The notes: generated from the letters alone by a model not told the origin. 9,754 nucleotides of DNA from an uncultured Lachnoanaerobaculum sp. (GCA_916720285.1 CAKAQP010000085.1:1-9754), one strand, 5' to 3'; positions 1 to 7,397 are shown, counted from the first letter of the stretch. Numbers and translations are program-made.

Positions 1-246
1 ACTTTGACGATTTCAATAAACAGTCTTGTAAGAAAGGGCTATGTCATAAAGGAGAGGTCTGAGAAGGATAAGAGAGTGGTTTTTGTGAACCTCTCATCAA
101 AAGGTGAAGCGGCTTTTTCAAGAAATGAAGAGCTGTATGATCAGATGGTCAATTCAATGCTTGAAGACTTGGAAGACAATGAAATGGACATATTGATGAA
201 ATCATTATTAAAAGTAAACAGATGTATTAAACAGAATAAAGCTTAA
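1..246 (+). CDS. MarR-family transcriptional regulator, C-terminal part (5' truncated by window edge)
   Basis: The reading frame is open from the first base and ends at TAA 244-246, so only the last ~81 residues are visible. They fit the end of a MarR winged helix: a recognition-helix stretch (TISINSLVRKGYV), then the wing with its typical charged turn (RSEKDKRVVFVNLSSKGE), then an amphipathic C-terminal dimerisation helix. MarR proteins are cytoplasmic dimers that bind palindromic operators and are usually released by small phenolic or lipid-like ligands. The target and ligand cannot be told here because the N-terminus and upstream genes lie outside the window. No terminator is evident between it and metG. 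The family call is fairly secure, the specific role unknown. Confidence 0.8.
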   Translation, partial: TLTISINSLVRKGYVIKERSEKDKRVVFVNLSSKGEAAFSRNEELYDQMVNSMLEDLEDNEMDILMKSLLKVNRCIKQNKA

Positions 247-307
247 AAAGTATATCGGTAATAAATACGGATATCAAGATGGAGGATTTTATTCTTCATA
301 TTTTAGA

Positions 308-313
308 TATAAT
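308..313 (+). promoter_or_regulatory. candidate -10 box upstream of metG
   Basis: A perfect TATAAT lies 27 nt before the metG start codon. The region 15-18 nt upstream has only T-rich sequence (around 285-292) and no good TTGACA match, so this is a half-supported promoter. It would give a very short leader, with no room for a T-box. Confidence 0.35.
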
Positions 314-340
314 AGAAATTGTAAGAAGGCGGAATGACAA

Positions 341-2311
341 ATGAGTAAGAAACCATATTATATAACAACGGCTATTGCCTATGCTTCAGGAAAGCCACAT
401 ATCGGAAACACATACGAGATAATATTGGCTGATGCAATAGCAAGATTCAGAAGAGAAGAAGGACTTGAGGTTTTCTTTCAGACAGGAACAGATGAGCACG
501 GTCAAAAAATAGAAAACAAGGCAAAGGATGCAGGTATTACTCCAAAGGAGTACGTAGACAATGCGGCAGGACAGATCAGAAAAATCTGGGATATGATGAA
601 TACATCATATGACAAGTTTATAAGAACTACAGATGAAGACCATAAAAAACAGGTTCAAAAAATTTTTAAAAAATTCTATGATCAGGGTGATATATATAAG
701 GGATTCTACGAGGGCATGTATTGTACAGCCTGTGAGTCATTCTTTACAGATTCCCAGCTTGTTGACGGAAAATGTCCGGACTGTGGCGGTGATGTATATC
801 CTGCAAAAGAGGAAGCATACTTCTTTAAGATGAGTAAGTATGCGGACAGACTCATTAAACATATCAATGACCATCCTGAGTTCATACAGCCTGTTTCAAG
901 AAAAAATGAGATGATGAATAACTTCCTTTTACCGGGACTTCAGGATCTTTGTGTAAGCAGGACAAGTTTCACATGGGGAATACCTGTTGATTTTGACACT
1001 AAGCATGTTACTTATGTATGGCTTGATGCACTTTCAAACTATATAACAGGTATCGGATATGATGTTGACGGTGAGAGCAGTGAGAGATTTAAAAAGTTCT
1101 GGCCTGCAGATCTTCATCTTATAGGTAAGGATATTATAAGATTCCATACAATATACTGGCCTATATTCTTAATGGCGCTTGATCTACCGCTTCCAAAGCA
1201 GGTTTTCGGTCATCCATGGCTTTTACAGGGTGAAGGAAAGATGAGTAAATCAAAGGGAAATGTTCTTTATGCGGATACATTGGTTGATTTCTTCGGAGTG
1301 GATGCTGTGAGATATTTTGTTTTACATGAGATGCCTTTTGATAATGACGGTGTTATAAGCTGGGATTTGATGGTGGAAAGATTCAACTCCGACCTTGCAA
1401 ATGTACTTGGAAACCTTGTCAGCAGAACTATATCTATGACAAACAAGTATTTTGACGGAGTTTTGACCGATGCAAAAGATGAGAGTGTTGCAGGTTCTAC
1501 AGAAACAGATACCGATTTAAAAGATGTGGTGCTTATGTCTGTTGAAAAGGTTGAAAAGAAGATGTCCGAACTTCGTGTTGCGGATGCCATCACAGAGATA
1601 TGGACACTGTTTAAGAGATGTAACAAGTACATTGACGAGACTACACCTTGGATTCTTGCAAAAGAAGAGGATAAAAAGGCCAGACTTCAGACTGTTTTAT
1701 ACAATTTGGCAGAGTCAATATCTATAGGTGCTTCATTACTCTACAGCTTTATGCCTGAGACATCCGAAAAGATACTTGACATGTTCGGAACAAACAAGAG
1801 AAGCCTTGAAGATATGAATAAATTCGGACTTCTTATGAGTGGAACGAAGGTTGTAAAAGAGCCTGAAATATTATTTAAGAGACTTGATCTTGAGGAAGTG
1901 TTAAAGCAGGTAGAGGCTTTAAATCTCGGCGGAAATACTGAAAAGAAAGAGCCTGAGGTAGAGGGTATTGATGTAAAGGCAAAGGATACTATAGAGTATG
2001 ATGACTTTGCAAAGCTTCAGATACAGGTAGGACAGGTTATAAAATGTGAAGAAGTTCCTAAGTCAAAGAAACTTCTATGCTCACAGGTACAGATAGGAAG
2101 TACAACAAGACAGATTCTAAGCGGTATCAAGCAGTGGTATTCTGCAAAGGATATGGTAGGAAAGCAGGTGCTTGTTGTTACAAATCTTGCACCGAGAAAT
2201 ATTGCAGGACTTGAGAGTCAGGGTATGATACTTATGGCTGAGGATGATGCCGGAAATGCGGTTTTGGTATCACCTGAGAAGAATATAAAGACAGGTTCTG
2301 AAATAGCATAA
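341..2311 (+). CDS. metG: methionyl-tRNA synthetase with C-terminal tRNA-binding domain
   Basis: Class I aminoacyl-tRNA synthetase that charges tRNA-Met with methionine using ATP, in the cytoplasm; 656 residues, a normal length for the form with a fused tRNA-binding domain. Visible signatures: the class I HIGH-type motif (HIGN, residues 20-23), a zinc knuckle of two CxxC pairs (C128/C131 and C145/C148) in the connective peptide, the KMSKS loop (300-304), an alpha-helical anticodon-binding region (about 340-520), a low-complexity charged linker, and a Trbp111/EMAP-type OB-fold from about 550 to the end (FAKLQIQVGQV, NLAPRNIAGLESQGM). The start is supported by an AAGGCGG ribosome binding site at 326-332, 8 nt before ATG. 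It is followed by an intrinsic terminator. In Firmicutes metG commonly precedes tatD and ksgA, as it nearly does here. Confidence 0.97.
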   Translation: MSKKPYYITTAIAYASGKPHIGNTYEIILADAIARFRREEGLEVFFQTGTDEHGQKIENKAKDAGITPKEYVDNAAGQIRKIWDMMNTSYDKFIRTTDEDHKKQVQKIFKKFYDQGDIYKGFYEGMYCTACESFFTDSQLVDGKCPDCGGDVYPAKEEAYFFKMSKYADRLIKHINDHPEFIQPVSRKNEMMNNFLLPGLQDLCVSRTSFTWGIPVDFDTKHVTYVWLDALSNYITGIGYDVDGESSERFKKFWPADLHLIGKDIIRFHTIYWPIFLMALDLPLPKQVFGHPWLLQGEGKMSKSKGNVLYADTLVDFFGVDAVRYFVLHEMPFDNDGVISWDLMVERFNSDLANVLGNLVSRTISMTNKYFDGVLTDAKDESVAGSTETDTDLKDVVLMSVEKVEKKMSELRVADAITEIWTLFKRCNKYIDETTPWILAKEEDKKARLQTVLYNLAESISIGASLLYSFMPETSEKILDMFGTNKRSLEDMNKFGLLMSGTKVVKEPEILFKRLDLEEVLKQVEALNLGGNTEKKEPEVEGIDVKAKDTIEYDDFAKLQIQVGQVIKCEEVPKSKKLLCSQVQIGSTTRQILSGIKQWYSAKDMVGKQVLVVTNLAPRNIAGLESQGMILMAEDDAGNAVLVSPEKNIKTGSEIA

Positions 2312-2323
2312 ATATTATTGTGT

Positions 2324-2356
2324 GGGGAATGCTTTTCTTTGCGTTCCCCGATTTTT
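2324..2356 (+). terminator. intrinsic terminator after metG
   Basis: A 9-bp stem (GGGGAATGC at 2324-2332 with GCGTTCCCC at 2341-2349, one T-G wobble) encloses an 8-nt loop and is followed by G-A-TTTTT (2350-2356). The short T run suggests an incomplete terminator. This matters because traX begins about 15-25 nt later with no room for a clear promoter, so downstream genes may depend on readthrough. Confidence 0.75.
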
Positions 2357-2376
2357 AAAAGCGCATAAAGGTGAAT

Positions 2377-3051
2377 GTGTTGGAAAAAATAAAGATAAAG
2401 TTTTTTTCTTCAGCGGTACTGAAGTATATAGCAATGGTTACAATGCTTATAGATCATATAGGAGCAAGCGGATTGATATTCTTAATGTTTAATATAGGCA
2501 TTTCCATGAGGATGTACTATATTTCAAGGATGATAGGACGTGTAGCCTTTCCTATATACCTGTTCTTACTGGTTGAAGGATTTGTTCACACGAAAAACAT
2601 AAAAAAATATATAATCAGACTTACATTATTTGCGATACTTTCAGAAGCACCGTTTGATATGGCATTTTGGGGCGGTTTTGTTAATATGCAACATCAAAAT
2701 GTAATGTGGTCATTGCTTATATGTGTTATCATGCTTTGCGGGATAAAAAAATATCCGGATTTCAGTGTGATTTTTGTAGGTATAGGATGTTTTACGGCAT
2801 GGCTTATAAAGTCCGATTATGAGTATATCGGACCTTTGGCTGTAGGATGTATGTATTTATTCAGAGAAAGAGCGGTATATAAAAATATTGCTACGGCAAT
2901 TATTTTCTCATTTGAACCGCCGGCATTATTCAGTCTTATACCGATAAATATGTACAATGGTGAGAAGGGAAAGAGTTTAAAATACTTATTCTACTTCTTT
3001 TATCCTGTACATTTGTTGGCTTTGGTTTTAATTAAGAATATTTTGCGATAA
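2377..3051 (+). CDS. TraX-family integral membrane protein
   Basis: Hydrophobic protein of about 224 residues with roughly six to eight membrane segments. It matches the TraX family (Pfam TraX), named after the F-plasmid protein that N-acetylates pilin; most chromosomal homologues in Firmicutes have no known substrate. Family hallmarks, numbered from GTG 2371: LKYIAMVTMLIDHIG (17-31), GRVAFPIYLFLLVEGFVH (56-73), SEAPFD (91-96), QNVMWSLLI (109-117), YNGEKG (195-200) and a late YFFYPVHLL (208-216). The start is uncertain. GTG 2371, GTG 2377 and TTG 2380 are all in frame; AGGTGA at 2369-2374 fits 2377 or 2380 better than 2371. The gene sits 20 nt beyond the metG terminator and 32 nt before tatD. 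There are no conjugation genes nearby, so a role in pilin acetylation is unlikely; membrane-bound acyl transfer to a cell-surface substrate is only an inference. Confidence 0.85.
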   Translation: MLEKIKIKFFSSAVLKYIAMVTMLIDHIGASGLIFLMFNIGISMRMYYISRMIGRVAFPIYLFLLVEGFVHTKNIKKYIIRLTLFAILSEAPFDMAFWGGFVNMQHQNVMWSLLICVIMLCGIKKYPDFSVIFVGIGCFTAWLIKSDYEYIGPLAVGCMYLFRERAVYKNIATAIIFSFEPPALFSLIPINMYNGEKGKSLKYLFYFFYPVHLLALVLIKNILR

Positions 3052-3085
3052 AAAATATTACATAAATTTTAAGAAAATATTACAT
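3052..3085 (+). repeat. 12-bp direct repeat in the traX-tatD gap
   Basis: AAAATATTACAT occurs at 3052-3063, directly after the traX stop, and again at 3074-3085, where its last two bases are the A and T of the tatD start codon. The period is 22 bp, about two helical turns. Both copies are AT-rich, so chance is possible, but the repeat fills most of the gap. Confidence 0.5.
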
Positions 3086-3869
3086 GGACAAAAAAGAAGA
3101 TTTATATATAATAGATACACATGCTCATTATGATGATGAAGCATTTGAAGAAGACAGGGACGAACTTTTAAAAAGCTTTGAAGCTAAAGGTATAAAGAGA
3201 GTTGTAAATATCGGTGCTTCAATGGAAAGTTCAAGAAACAGTATCGCATTGGCAAAGGAATATCCTTTTGTTTATGCTGTAGTGGGAATTCACCCGTCTT
3301 GTGCAGAAGAAATCTCAGATAAAAATATTTCTTTACTTGAAGAAATGTCTTTTGATGAGAAGGTAGTGGCTATCGGAGAAATAGGACTTGACTATTACTA
3401 TGATGAGCCGGATAAAGAGATACAAAAAAAGTGCTTCAGAGCACAGCTTAACTTGGCAAAGAGGTGTGATTTGCCTGTAGTTATACATTCAAGAGATGCC
3501 GCAAAAGACACTCTTGATATCTTGAAGGAATTTGAAGGAGTCAAGGGAGTTATACATTGCTATTCTTATAGCAAAGAAATGGCCAGGGAATTTATAAAAC
3601 TTGGATATGTACTGGGTATTGGCGGTGTGGTTACATTTAAAAATGCAAAAAAGCTTGAGGAAACTGTAGAAGAGATTTCTTTTGAAGATTTTGTGCTTGA
3701 AACCGACTGTCCGTATTTATCCCCTGTACCTAACAGAGGGAAGAGAAATTCTTCACTGAATTTGACTTACATTATAGATAAATTAAGTGAGATAAAGGGA
3801 GTATCAAAAGATTTTATTATAGAGAAGTCTTTTGAGAATGCAAAAAGATTGTATCCTAAGATGAAATAA
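3084..3869 (+). CDS. tatD: TatD-family metal-dependent hydrolase / DNase
   Basis: Protein of 261 residues, the usual TatD length, forming an amidohydrolase-like TIM barrel. The expected metal ligands are visible: H13 and H15 in DTHAH, E99 in GEIGLD, H135 in VIHSRDA, H158 in IHCYS, and D208 in LETDCPYL. The following SPVPNRGKRN (213-222) is also a family hallmark. Characterised TatD enzymes are cytoplasmic 3'-5' exonucleases with proposed roles in DNA fragmentation and repair; some relatives act on D-aminoacyl groups, so the exact substrate is not certain. ATG 3084 is the only reasonable start, since an in-frame TAA at 3063-3065 excludes anything further upstream. No real Shine-Dalgarno is seen before it (only AAGAAAA), unlike its neighbours. 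It lies 32 nt after traX and upstream of ksgA, the conserved Firmicute arrangement, which suggests co-transcription. Confidence 0.93.
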   Translation: MDKKEDLYIIDTHAHYDDEAFEEDRDELLKSFEAKGIKRVVNIGASMESSRNSIALAKEYPFVYAVVGIHPSCAEEISDKNISLLEEMSFDEKVVAIGEIGLDYYYDEPDKEIQKKCFRAQLNLAKRCDLPVVIHSRDAAKDTLDILKEFEGVKGVIHCYSYSKEMAREFIKLGYVLGIGGVVTFKNAKKLEETVEEISFEDFVLETDCPYLSPVPNRGKRNSSLNLTYIIDKLSEIKGVSKDFIIEKSFENAKRLYPKMK

Positions 3870-3911
3870 TGAGTTTTCATTATACTCACATAGAGTGAGA
3901 TGGAGATTAAA

Positions 3912-4790
3912 ATGACAAATATTGCTAATCCGGCAAATACTATAGAAATAATCAAAAAATACGATTTCAACTTTCAAAAGAAATTCGGACAAAATTTTTT
4001 GATAGATACACATGTTTTAGATAAAATATGTCTTGCATCTGGACTCGGTAAAAATGATTTGGCTATTGAAATAGGTCCCGGAATAGGTGCGTTGACACAA
4101 TACCTTGCAAATGCCGCAAAGGCGGTTGTTGCTATTGAGATTGATAAAAATTTATTGCCGATATTAAATGAAACATTGGCAAATTACGAAAATATAAGTA
4201 TAATAAATGCTGATTTTCTAAAAGTTGATTTGGAAAAGCTGATTGAGGAGTGTAGGCAAAAATACGGTGACTTTGAAAATATAAGGATTGTTGCAAATTT
4301 GCCATACTATATCACCACTCCTATAATTATGAATGTACTTGAGTCACATATTCATATTGACAGTATTACAGTCATGATACAAAAGGAAGTTGCTGACAGA
4401 ATGCAGGCATTGCCCGGAAGCAAAGATTACGGAGCATTGTCTTTGGCTGTACAGTATTACTCGGATCCGTATATCGTAGCATTTGTTCCGCCTAATTGCT
4501 TTATTCCAAGACCTAAGGTCGGCTCAAGTGTTATACGTTTGGATATTTATAAAGAAAAACCTATCAAGGCAGTTGATGAAAAATTGATGTTTCAAATTAT
4601 TCGTGCCGGATTTAATCAAAGAAGAAAGACTTTGGTAAACTCACTCGGTAATTTTGAAGGTCTTAATTTTTCAAAAGAGAAGATAATTCACGCTTTGTCA
4701 TTGCTTGGAAAGTCTGAAAAGATAAGAGGTGAAGCTCTTACTTTAGAGGAGTTTGCAAAATTGGCAGGATATTTAAAAGAGAGCATATAA
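3912..4790 (+). CDS. rsmA (ksgA): 16S rRNA (adenine1518-N6/adenine1519-N6)-dimethyltransferase
   Basis: SAM-dependent enzyme that dimethylates two adjacent adenines in the 3'-terminal helix of 16S rRNA late in 30S assembly; its loss gives kasugamycin resistance in bacteria studied. At 292 residues it has the family length. Motifs: KKFGQNFLID (23-32), SAM-binding AIEIGPGIGALTQYL (51-65), acidic ribose-binding residue in AIEID (74-78), NADFL (99-103), catalytic NLPY (129-132), FIPRPKVGSSVIRL (197-210) and AGFNQRRKTL (232-241). I prefer ATG 3912 because GGAG at 3902-3905 lies 6 nt upstream and the protein then begins with the family-typical MTNIANPxxT. ATG 3900 (4 residues longer) has only a weak GAGTGAG before it. 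A TATACT at 3881-3886 resembles a -10 box but has no partner. It is 42 nt after tatD and 20 nt before the next gene. In many Firmicutes rnmV sits just before ksgA; here it does not. Confidence 0.97.
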   Translation: MTNIANPANTIEIIKKYDFNFQKKFGQNFLIDTHVLDKICLASGLGKNDLAIEIGPGIGALTQYLANAAKAVVAIEIDKNLLPILNETLANYENISIINADFLKVDLEKLIEECRQKYGDFENIRIVANLPYYITTPIIMNVLESHIHIDSITVMIQKEVADRMQALPGSKDYGALSLAVQYYSDPYIVAFVPPNCFIPRPKVGSSVIRLDIYKEKPIKAVDEKLMFQIIRAGFNQRRKTLVNSLGNFEGLNFSKEKIIHALSLLGKSEKIRGEALTLEEFAKLAGYLKESI

Positions 4791-4810
4791 ATTTTGACAA
4801 GGAAGAGAAG

Positions 4811-6424
4811 ATGAGCAAGAAAAAAAAGAATGAATTTTTACGAAGTGTAAAAGATAGAGTAGAAACTATACAGGACATGGATAAAAGTAAAAAGATAATG
4901 GCCGGAGGAGTCATAGGTATAGTTGCTTTGGCGGCAATTATAGGTGTGTCTATGTCCGGAAAGAGTGCAAGAAGTGTTGTTACCGAAACAACTGCTTCTG
5001 TTGAGAGTTCAACTACAGCGGCCCCGGTTGCGGCGGCACAGGTAATGCCAATGGAGAAGGCCGGAAATGAATTTCCTTCACTTGGGATTGAAGTGGAAAC
5101 GGAGGAACCGAGACCTGAACTTTTGGAAGAGGGTGTACAGCACTCATATATAGAAAAGGTGCAGGAAAGACTTATGCAGCTTGGCTTTATGGACAATGAC
5201 GAGCCTACAAATTACTTCGGTGAGGTTACAAAGGCGGCCGTAATGATTTTTCAAAGACAAAACGGTCTTGCACAGGACGGTATTATCGGACCTTCAACAT
5301 TACCTCTTTTGATGGACGAGAATGCAAAACATTATGCGGCTAAGCTCGGTGATGTCGGTGAGGATGTTAAAAGAATACAGAATCGTCTGTATGAACTTGG
5401 ATATCTGGCTTCTGCAGATATGATTACAGGTACATATGATGAGAAAACGCAAGAAGCCACATTAAAGCTTCAGCAGGTAAACTCTTTAAGTGAGGACGGT
5501 AAGGTCGGAAGTGAGACCATGAACCTCTTATATTCCGATGAGATAAAGGCAAATACACTTTCACTTGGAGAGCATAGTGAATTGGTACAAAATATTCAAA
5601 ACAGACTGTTTGAGCTGGGTTATCTTACTACACGACCTGACGGTACATATGGTAAGGATACCGAGCTTGCCGTAAGAGTATTCCAGTCAAAGAATGACCT
5701 TGTTGTGGACGGGTACCTCGGACCTTCTACAAGAGCTGTTATACTTTCAAGTGAAGCAAAAGCAAACGGTCTCAGTCTTGGTGATGAAAACGAGCAGGTT
5801 GCAAGACTTCAAAGTCTTTTGGCTAAGGCCGGATATTTAAATGAATCAAATGCAACAGGATATTTCGGAGAACTTACAGAATCGGCATTAAAGAGATTCC
5901 AAAGCAATAACGGACTTTCTGCAGACGGTAGAGCCGGAGCACAGACATTTGCCAAGTTGAGTTCGGGAAATACAAACGGACCTTCAAGAAATGATTCCTC
6001 AAACGGTGGAAAGTCCGACAAAAAATCAGGTGGAGGAAGCTCGGGCGGCGGAGGTTCATACTCAGGCAGCGTAGGAAATATGATAAGTATTGCTTCATCA
6101 AAAATCGGAAGTCCGTATGTATGGGGAGCAAAGGGATCAAACTCATTTGACTGTTCGGGATTTGTATACTGGGTTCTTAAGCAGATGGGAGTAGGACAGT
6201 CATATATTACATCTTCAGGATGGAGAAATCCGGGAAGATATACAAGAATAAGTTCATTCTCAGATATACAGGCAGGAGATATCGTAGTAGTTTCAGGACA
6301 TGTCGGTATAGCTGCCGGCGGCGGTGAGATAATAGATGCTTCATCTTCAAGAGGTAGAGTAAAGAGAAGCAGTATGTCAAGCTGGTGGAGAAATAACTTT
6401 ATAGTTGCTTGGAGAATATTCTAA
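4811..6424 (+). CDS. membrane-anchored peptidoglycan-binding NlpC/P60 cell-wall hydrolase
   Basis: A 537-residue envelope protein, probably a D,L-endopeptidase cutting peptidoglycan stem peptides. Order of parts: a basic cytoplasmic N-terminus (1-28), one hydrophobic segment (about 30-48) acting as uncleaved anchor or signal, a Ser/Thr/Ala-rich stretch (50-80), four PG_binding_1 repeats (about 110-170, 178-242, 250-313, 321-383), a Gly/Ser-rich linker (386-420) and a C-terminal NlpC/P60 domain (about 421-537). The repeats share the pattern RLxxLGYL...TGxYGxxTxxAVxxFQxxNGLxxDGxxGxxT. Catalytic Cys is C448 in FDCSGFVYW and the His is H497 in SGHVGI. The third polar position appears to be D509 in EIIDASS, where many relatives have His. 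An AAGGAAG ribosome binding site (4799-4805) precedes ATG. It follows ksgA by 20 nt and ends in a strong terminator, so it is probably the last gene of that transcript. No recognised gene symbol; biological role (growth, separation or spore-related) is open. Confidence 0.92.
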   Translation: MSKKKKNEFLRSVKDRVETIQDMDKSKKIMAGGVIGIVALAAIIGVSMSGKSARSVVTETTASVESSTTAAPVAAAQVMPMEKAGNEFPSLGIEVETEEPRPELLEEGVQHSYIEKVQERLMQLGFMDNDEPTNYFGEVTKAAVMIFQRQNGLAQDGIIGPSTLPLLMDENAKHYAAKLGDVGEDVKRIQNRLYELGYLASADMITGTYDEKTQEATLKLQQVNSLSEDGKVGSETMNLLYSDEIKANTLSLGEHSELVQNIQNRLFELGYLTTRPDGTYGKDTELAVRVFQSKNDLVVDGYLGPSTRAVILSSEAKANGLSLGDENEQVARLQSLLAKAGYLNESNATGYFGELTESALKRFQSNNGLSADGRAGAQTFAKLSSGNTNGPSRNDSSNGGKSDKKSGGGSSGGGGSYSGSVGNMISIASSKIGSPYVWGAKGSNSFDCSGFVYWVLKQMGVGQSYITSSGWRNPGRYTRISSFSDIQAGDIVVVSGHVGIAAGGGEIIDASSSRGRVKRSSMSSWWRNNFIVAWRIF

Positions 6425-6429
6425 TATTT

Positions 6430-6464
6430 AAAGTCTATATCTGTTTCGGATATAGACTTTTTTT
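6430..6464 (+). terminator. strong intrinsic terminator after the NlpC/P60 gene
   Basis: A perfect 12-bp stem (AAAGTCTATATC at 6430-6441 with GATATAGACTTT at 6449-6460) with a 7-nt loop runs straight into a T tract (seven T in 6458-6464). It begins 6 nt after the stop codon and separates the housekeeping/cell-wall block from the nucleoside block. Confidence 0.93.
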
Positions 6465-6479
6465 GTTGATTAATTTAGA

Positions 6480-6508
6480 TTGTAAAAAAACTGCTCTAAA
6501 TATATAAT
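6480..6508 (+). promoter_or_regulatory. sigma-A type promoter of udp
   Basis: TTGTAA (6480-6485, 4/6 match to the -35 consensus) and a perfect TATAAT (6503-6508) are separated by exactly 17 bp. This lies directly after the terminator and 31 nt before the udp start, giving a leader of about 25 nt. No obvious operator palindrome overlaps it. Confidence 0.72.
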
Positions 6509-6539
6509 ATTTTTATAAAACATTGAAAGGAACAAGTAG

Positions 6540-7319
6540 ATGATTGATTATACCGAAGGTGCCGGCGTTCAATATCATATTGGCGTAGGCAAGGGTGATG
6601 TGGGAAAGTATGTAATACTTCCGGGAGATCCGAAAAGATGTGAAAAGATTGCCGCATATTTTGATGATGCAAAACTTGTGGCGGACAGCAGAGAGTATGT
6701 GACATATACAGGTTATCTGGACGGTGTAAAGGTTTCCGTAACTTCAACAGGTATCGGAGGACCTTCATCGGCTATAGCACTTGAAGAGCTTGTAAGATGC
6801 GGTGCCGATACTTTTATAAGAGTAGGAACCTGTGGCGGAATGAAGCTTGATGTATGCGGTGGTGATTTGGTAATAGCTAACGGAGCTATAAGAATGGAAG
6901 GTACAAGTAAAGAGTATGCCCCTATAGAATTTCCGGCAGTGGCTGATTTTGATATAATTACCGCATTAAAAGAAGCGGCCGACAAACTGAAATACAAGTC
7001 ACATATTGGAGTTGTTCAGTGTAAGGACGCATTCTACGGTCAGCATGAACCTGAAAATAAGCCTGTAAGCTATGAACTTGTAAATAAATGGGAGGCTTGG
7101 CTTAGGCTTGGTACATTGGCTTCGGAGATGGAGTCTGCAGCATTGTTTACAGTGGCATCATATCTTGGCGTAAAGGTCGGATCGATATTTTTGGCAATTG
7201 CAAATCAGGAAAGAGCAAAGGCCGGCCTTAGCAATGAGCAGGTACATGATACAAGTAAAGCTATTGAGACGGCTGTTGAAGCTATCAGAATACTGATAAA
7301 AAAAGAGCAGTTAAAATAA
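6540..7319 (+). CDS. udp: uridine phosphorylase
   Basis: Nucleoside phosphorylase (NP-I/PNP_UDP_1 superfamily), 259 residues, cytoplasmic. It cleaves uridine with phosphate to uracil and ribose-1-phosphate for salvage or carbon use. By comparison with E. coli Udp: phosphate-site PGDPKR (28-33, R33), R51 in SREY, RVGT (94-97), STGIGGPS (69-76), EFPAVADF (130-137), and ribose-binding SEMESA (195-200 with E196, M197, E198). The base-recognition loop differs: E. coli has PGQERYD, whose Gln and Arg hold uracil, while here the loop reads FYGQHEPE (165-172). The Gln is kept but there is no Arg at the equivalent place, so preference for uridine over related nucleosides is likely but not certain. ATG 6540 has AAAGGAA (6526-6532) 7 nt upstream and its own promoter. 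The next gene encodes a nucleoside-binding lipoprotein, which supports the assignment. Confidence 0.92.
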   Translation: MIDYTEGAGVQYHIGVGKGDVGKYVILPGDPKRCEKIAAYFDDAKLVADSREYVTYTGYLDGVKVSVTSTGIGGPSSAIALEELVRCGADTFIRVGTCGGMKLDVCGGDLVIANGAIRMEGTSKEYAPIEFPAVADFDIITALKEAADKLKYKSHIGVVQCKDAFYGQHEPENKPVSYELVNKWEAWLRLGTLASEMESAALFTVASYLGVKVGSIFLAIANQERAKAGLSNEQVHDTSKAIETAVEAIRILIKKEQLK

Positions 7320-7344
7320 ATAGATTAAAAGATTAAATCTATTT
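7318..7344 (+). terminator. weak AT-rich hairpin after udp
   Basis: AAATAGATT (7318-7326, starting inside the udp stop codon) pairs with AATCTATTT (7336-7344) across a 9-nt loop. The stem is a perfect 9 bp but has only two G-C pairs, and AATATT follows instead of a T run. It may protect the 3' end or terminate partially; it is not a convincing classical terminator. Confidence 0.35.
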
Positions 7345-7368
7345 AATATTACATTTAAATATAACAAC

Positions 7369-7397
7369 TTGATTACAAATAATTTATGATATATACT
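7369..7397 (+). promoter_or_regulatory. promoter of the BMP lipoprotein gene
   Basis: TTGATT (7369-7374, 4/6 to the -35 consensus) and TATACT (7392-7397, 5/6 to the -10 consensus) are 17 bp apart. A second TATAAT at 7414-7419 lacks a partner box. Together with AAGGAGG at 7436-7442, 5 nt before the start codon, this suggests the lipoprotein can be expressed strongly and separately from udp. Confidence 0.65.

Noticed and set aside
247..340. T-box riboswitch upstream of metG
   Set aside because: The gap is only 94 nt, with no terminator/antiterminator pair and no T-box core sequence, so there is no space for one.
1267..1632. Reverse-strand open frame of 121 codons within metG
   Set aside because: It lies antisense to well-supported metG coding sequence, has Ser/Thr-rich low-complexity translation typical of reversed codons, and shows no ribosome binding site or family motif.
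3885..3899. Hairpin CTCAC/GTGAG just before ksgA
   Set aside because: The stem is only 5 bp with a 5-nt loop and no T tract follows. It is too weak to call a terminator or regulator.
4738..5196. Reverse-strand open frame of 152 codons across the ksgA end and the NlpC/P60 gene start
   Set aside because: The sense strand carries two clear genes here. The antisense translation is Ser/Leu-rich without recognisable motifs, as expected of a shadow frame.
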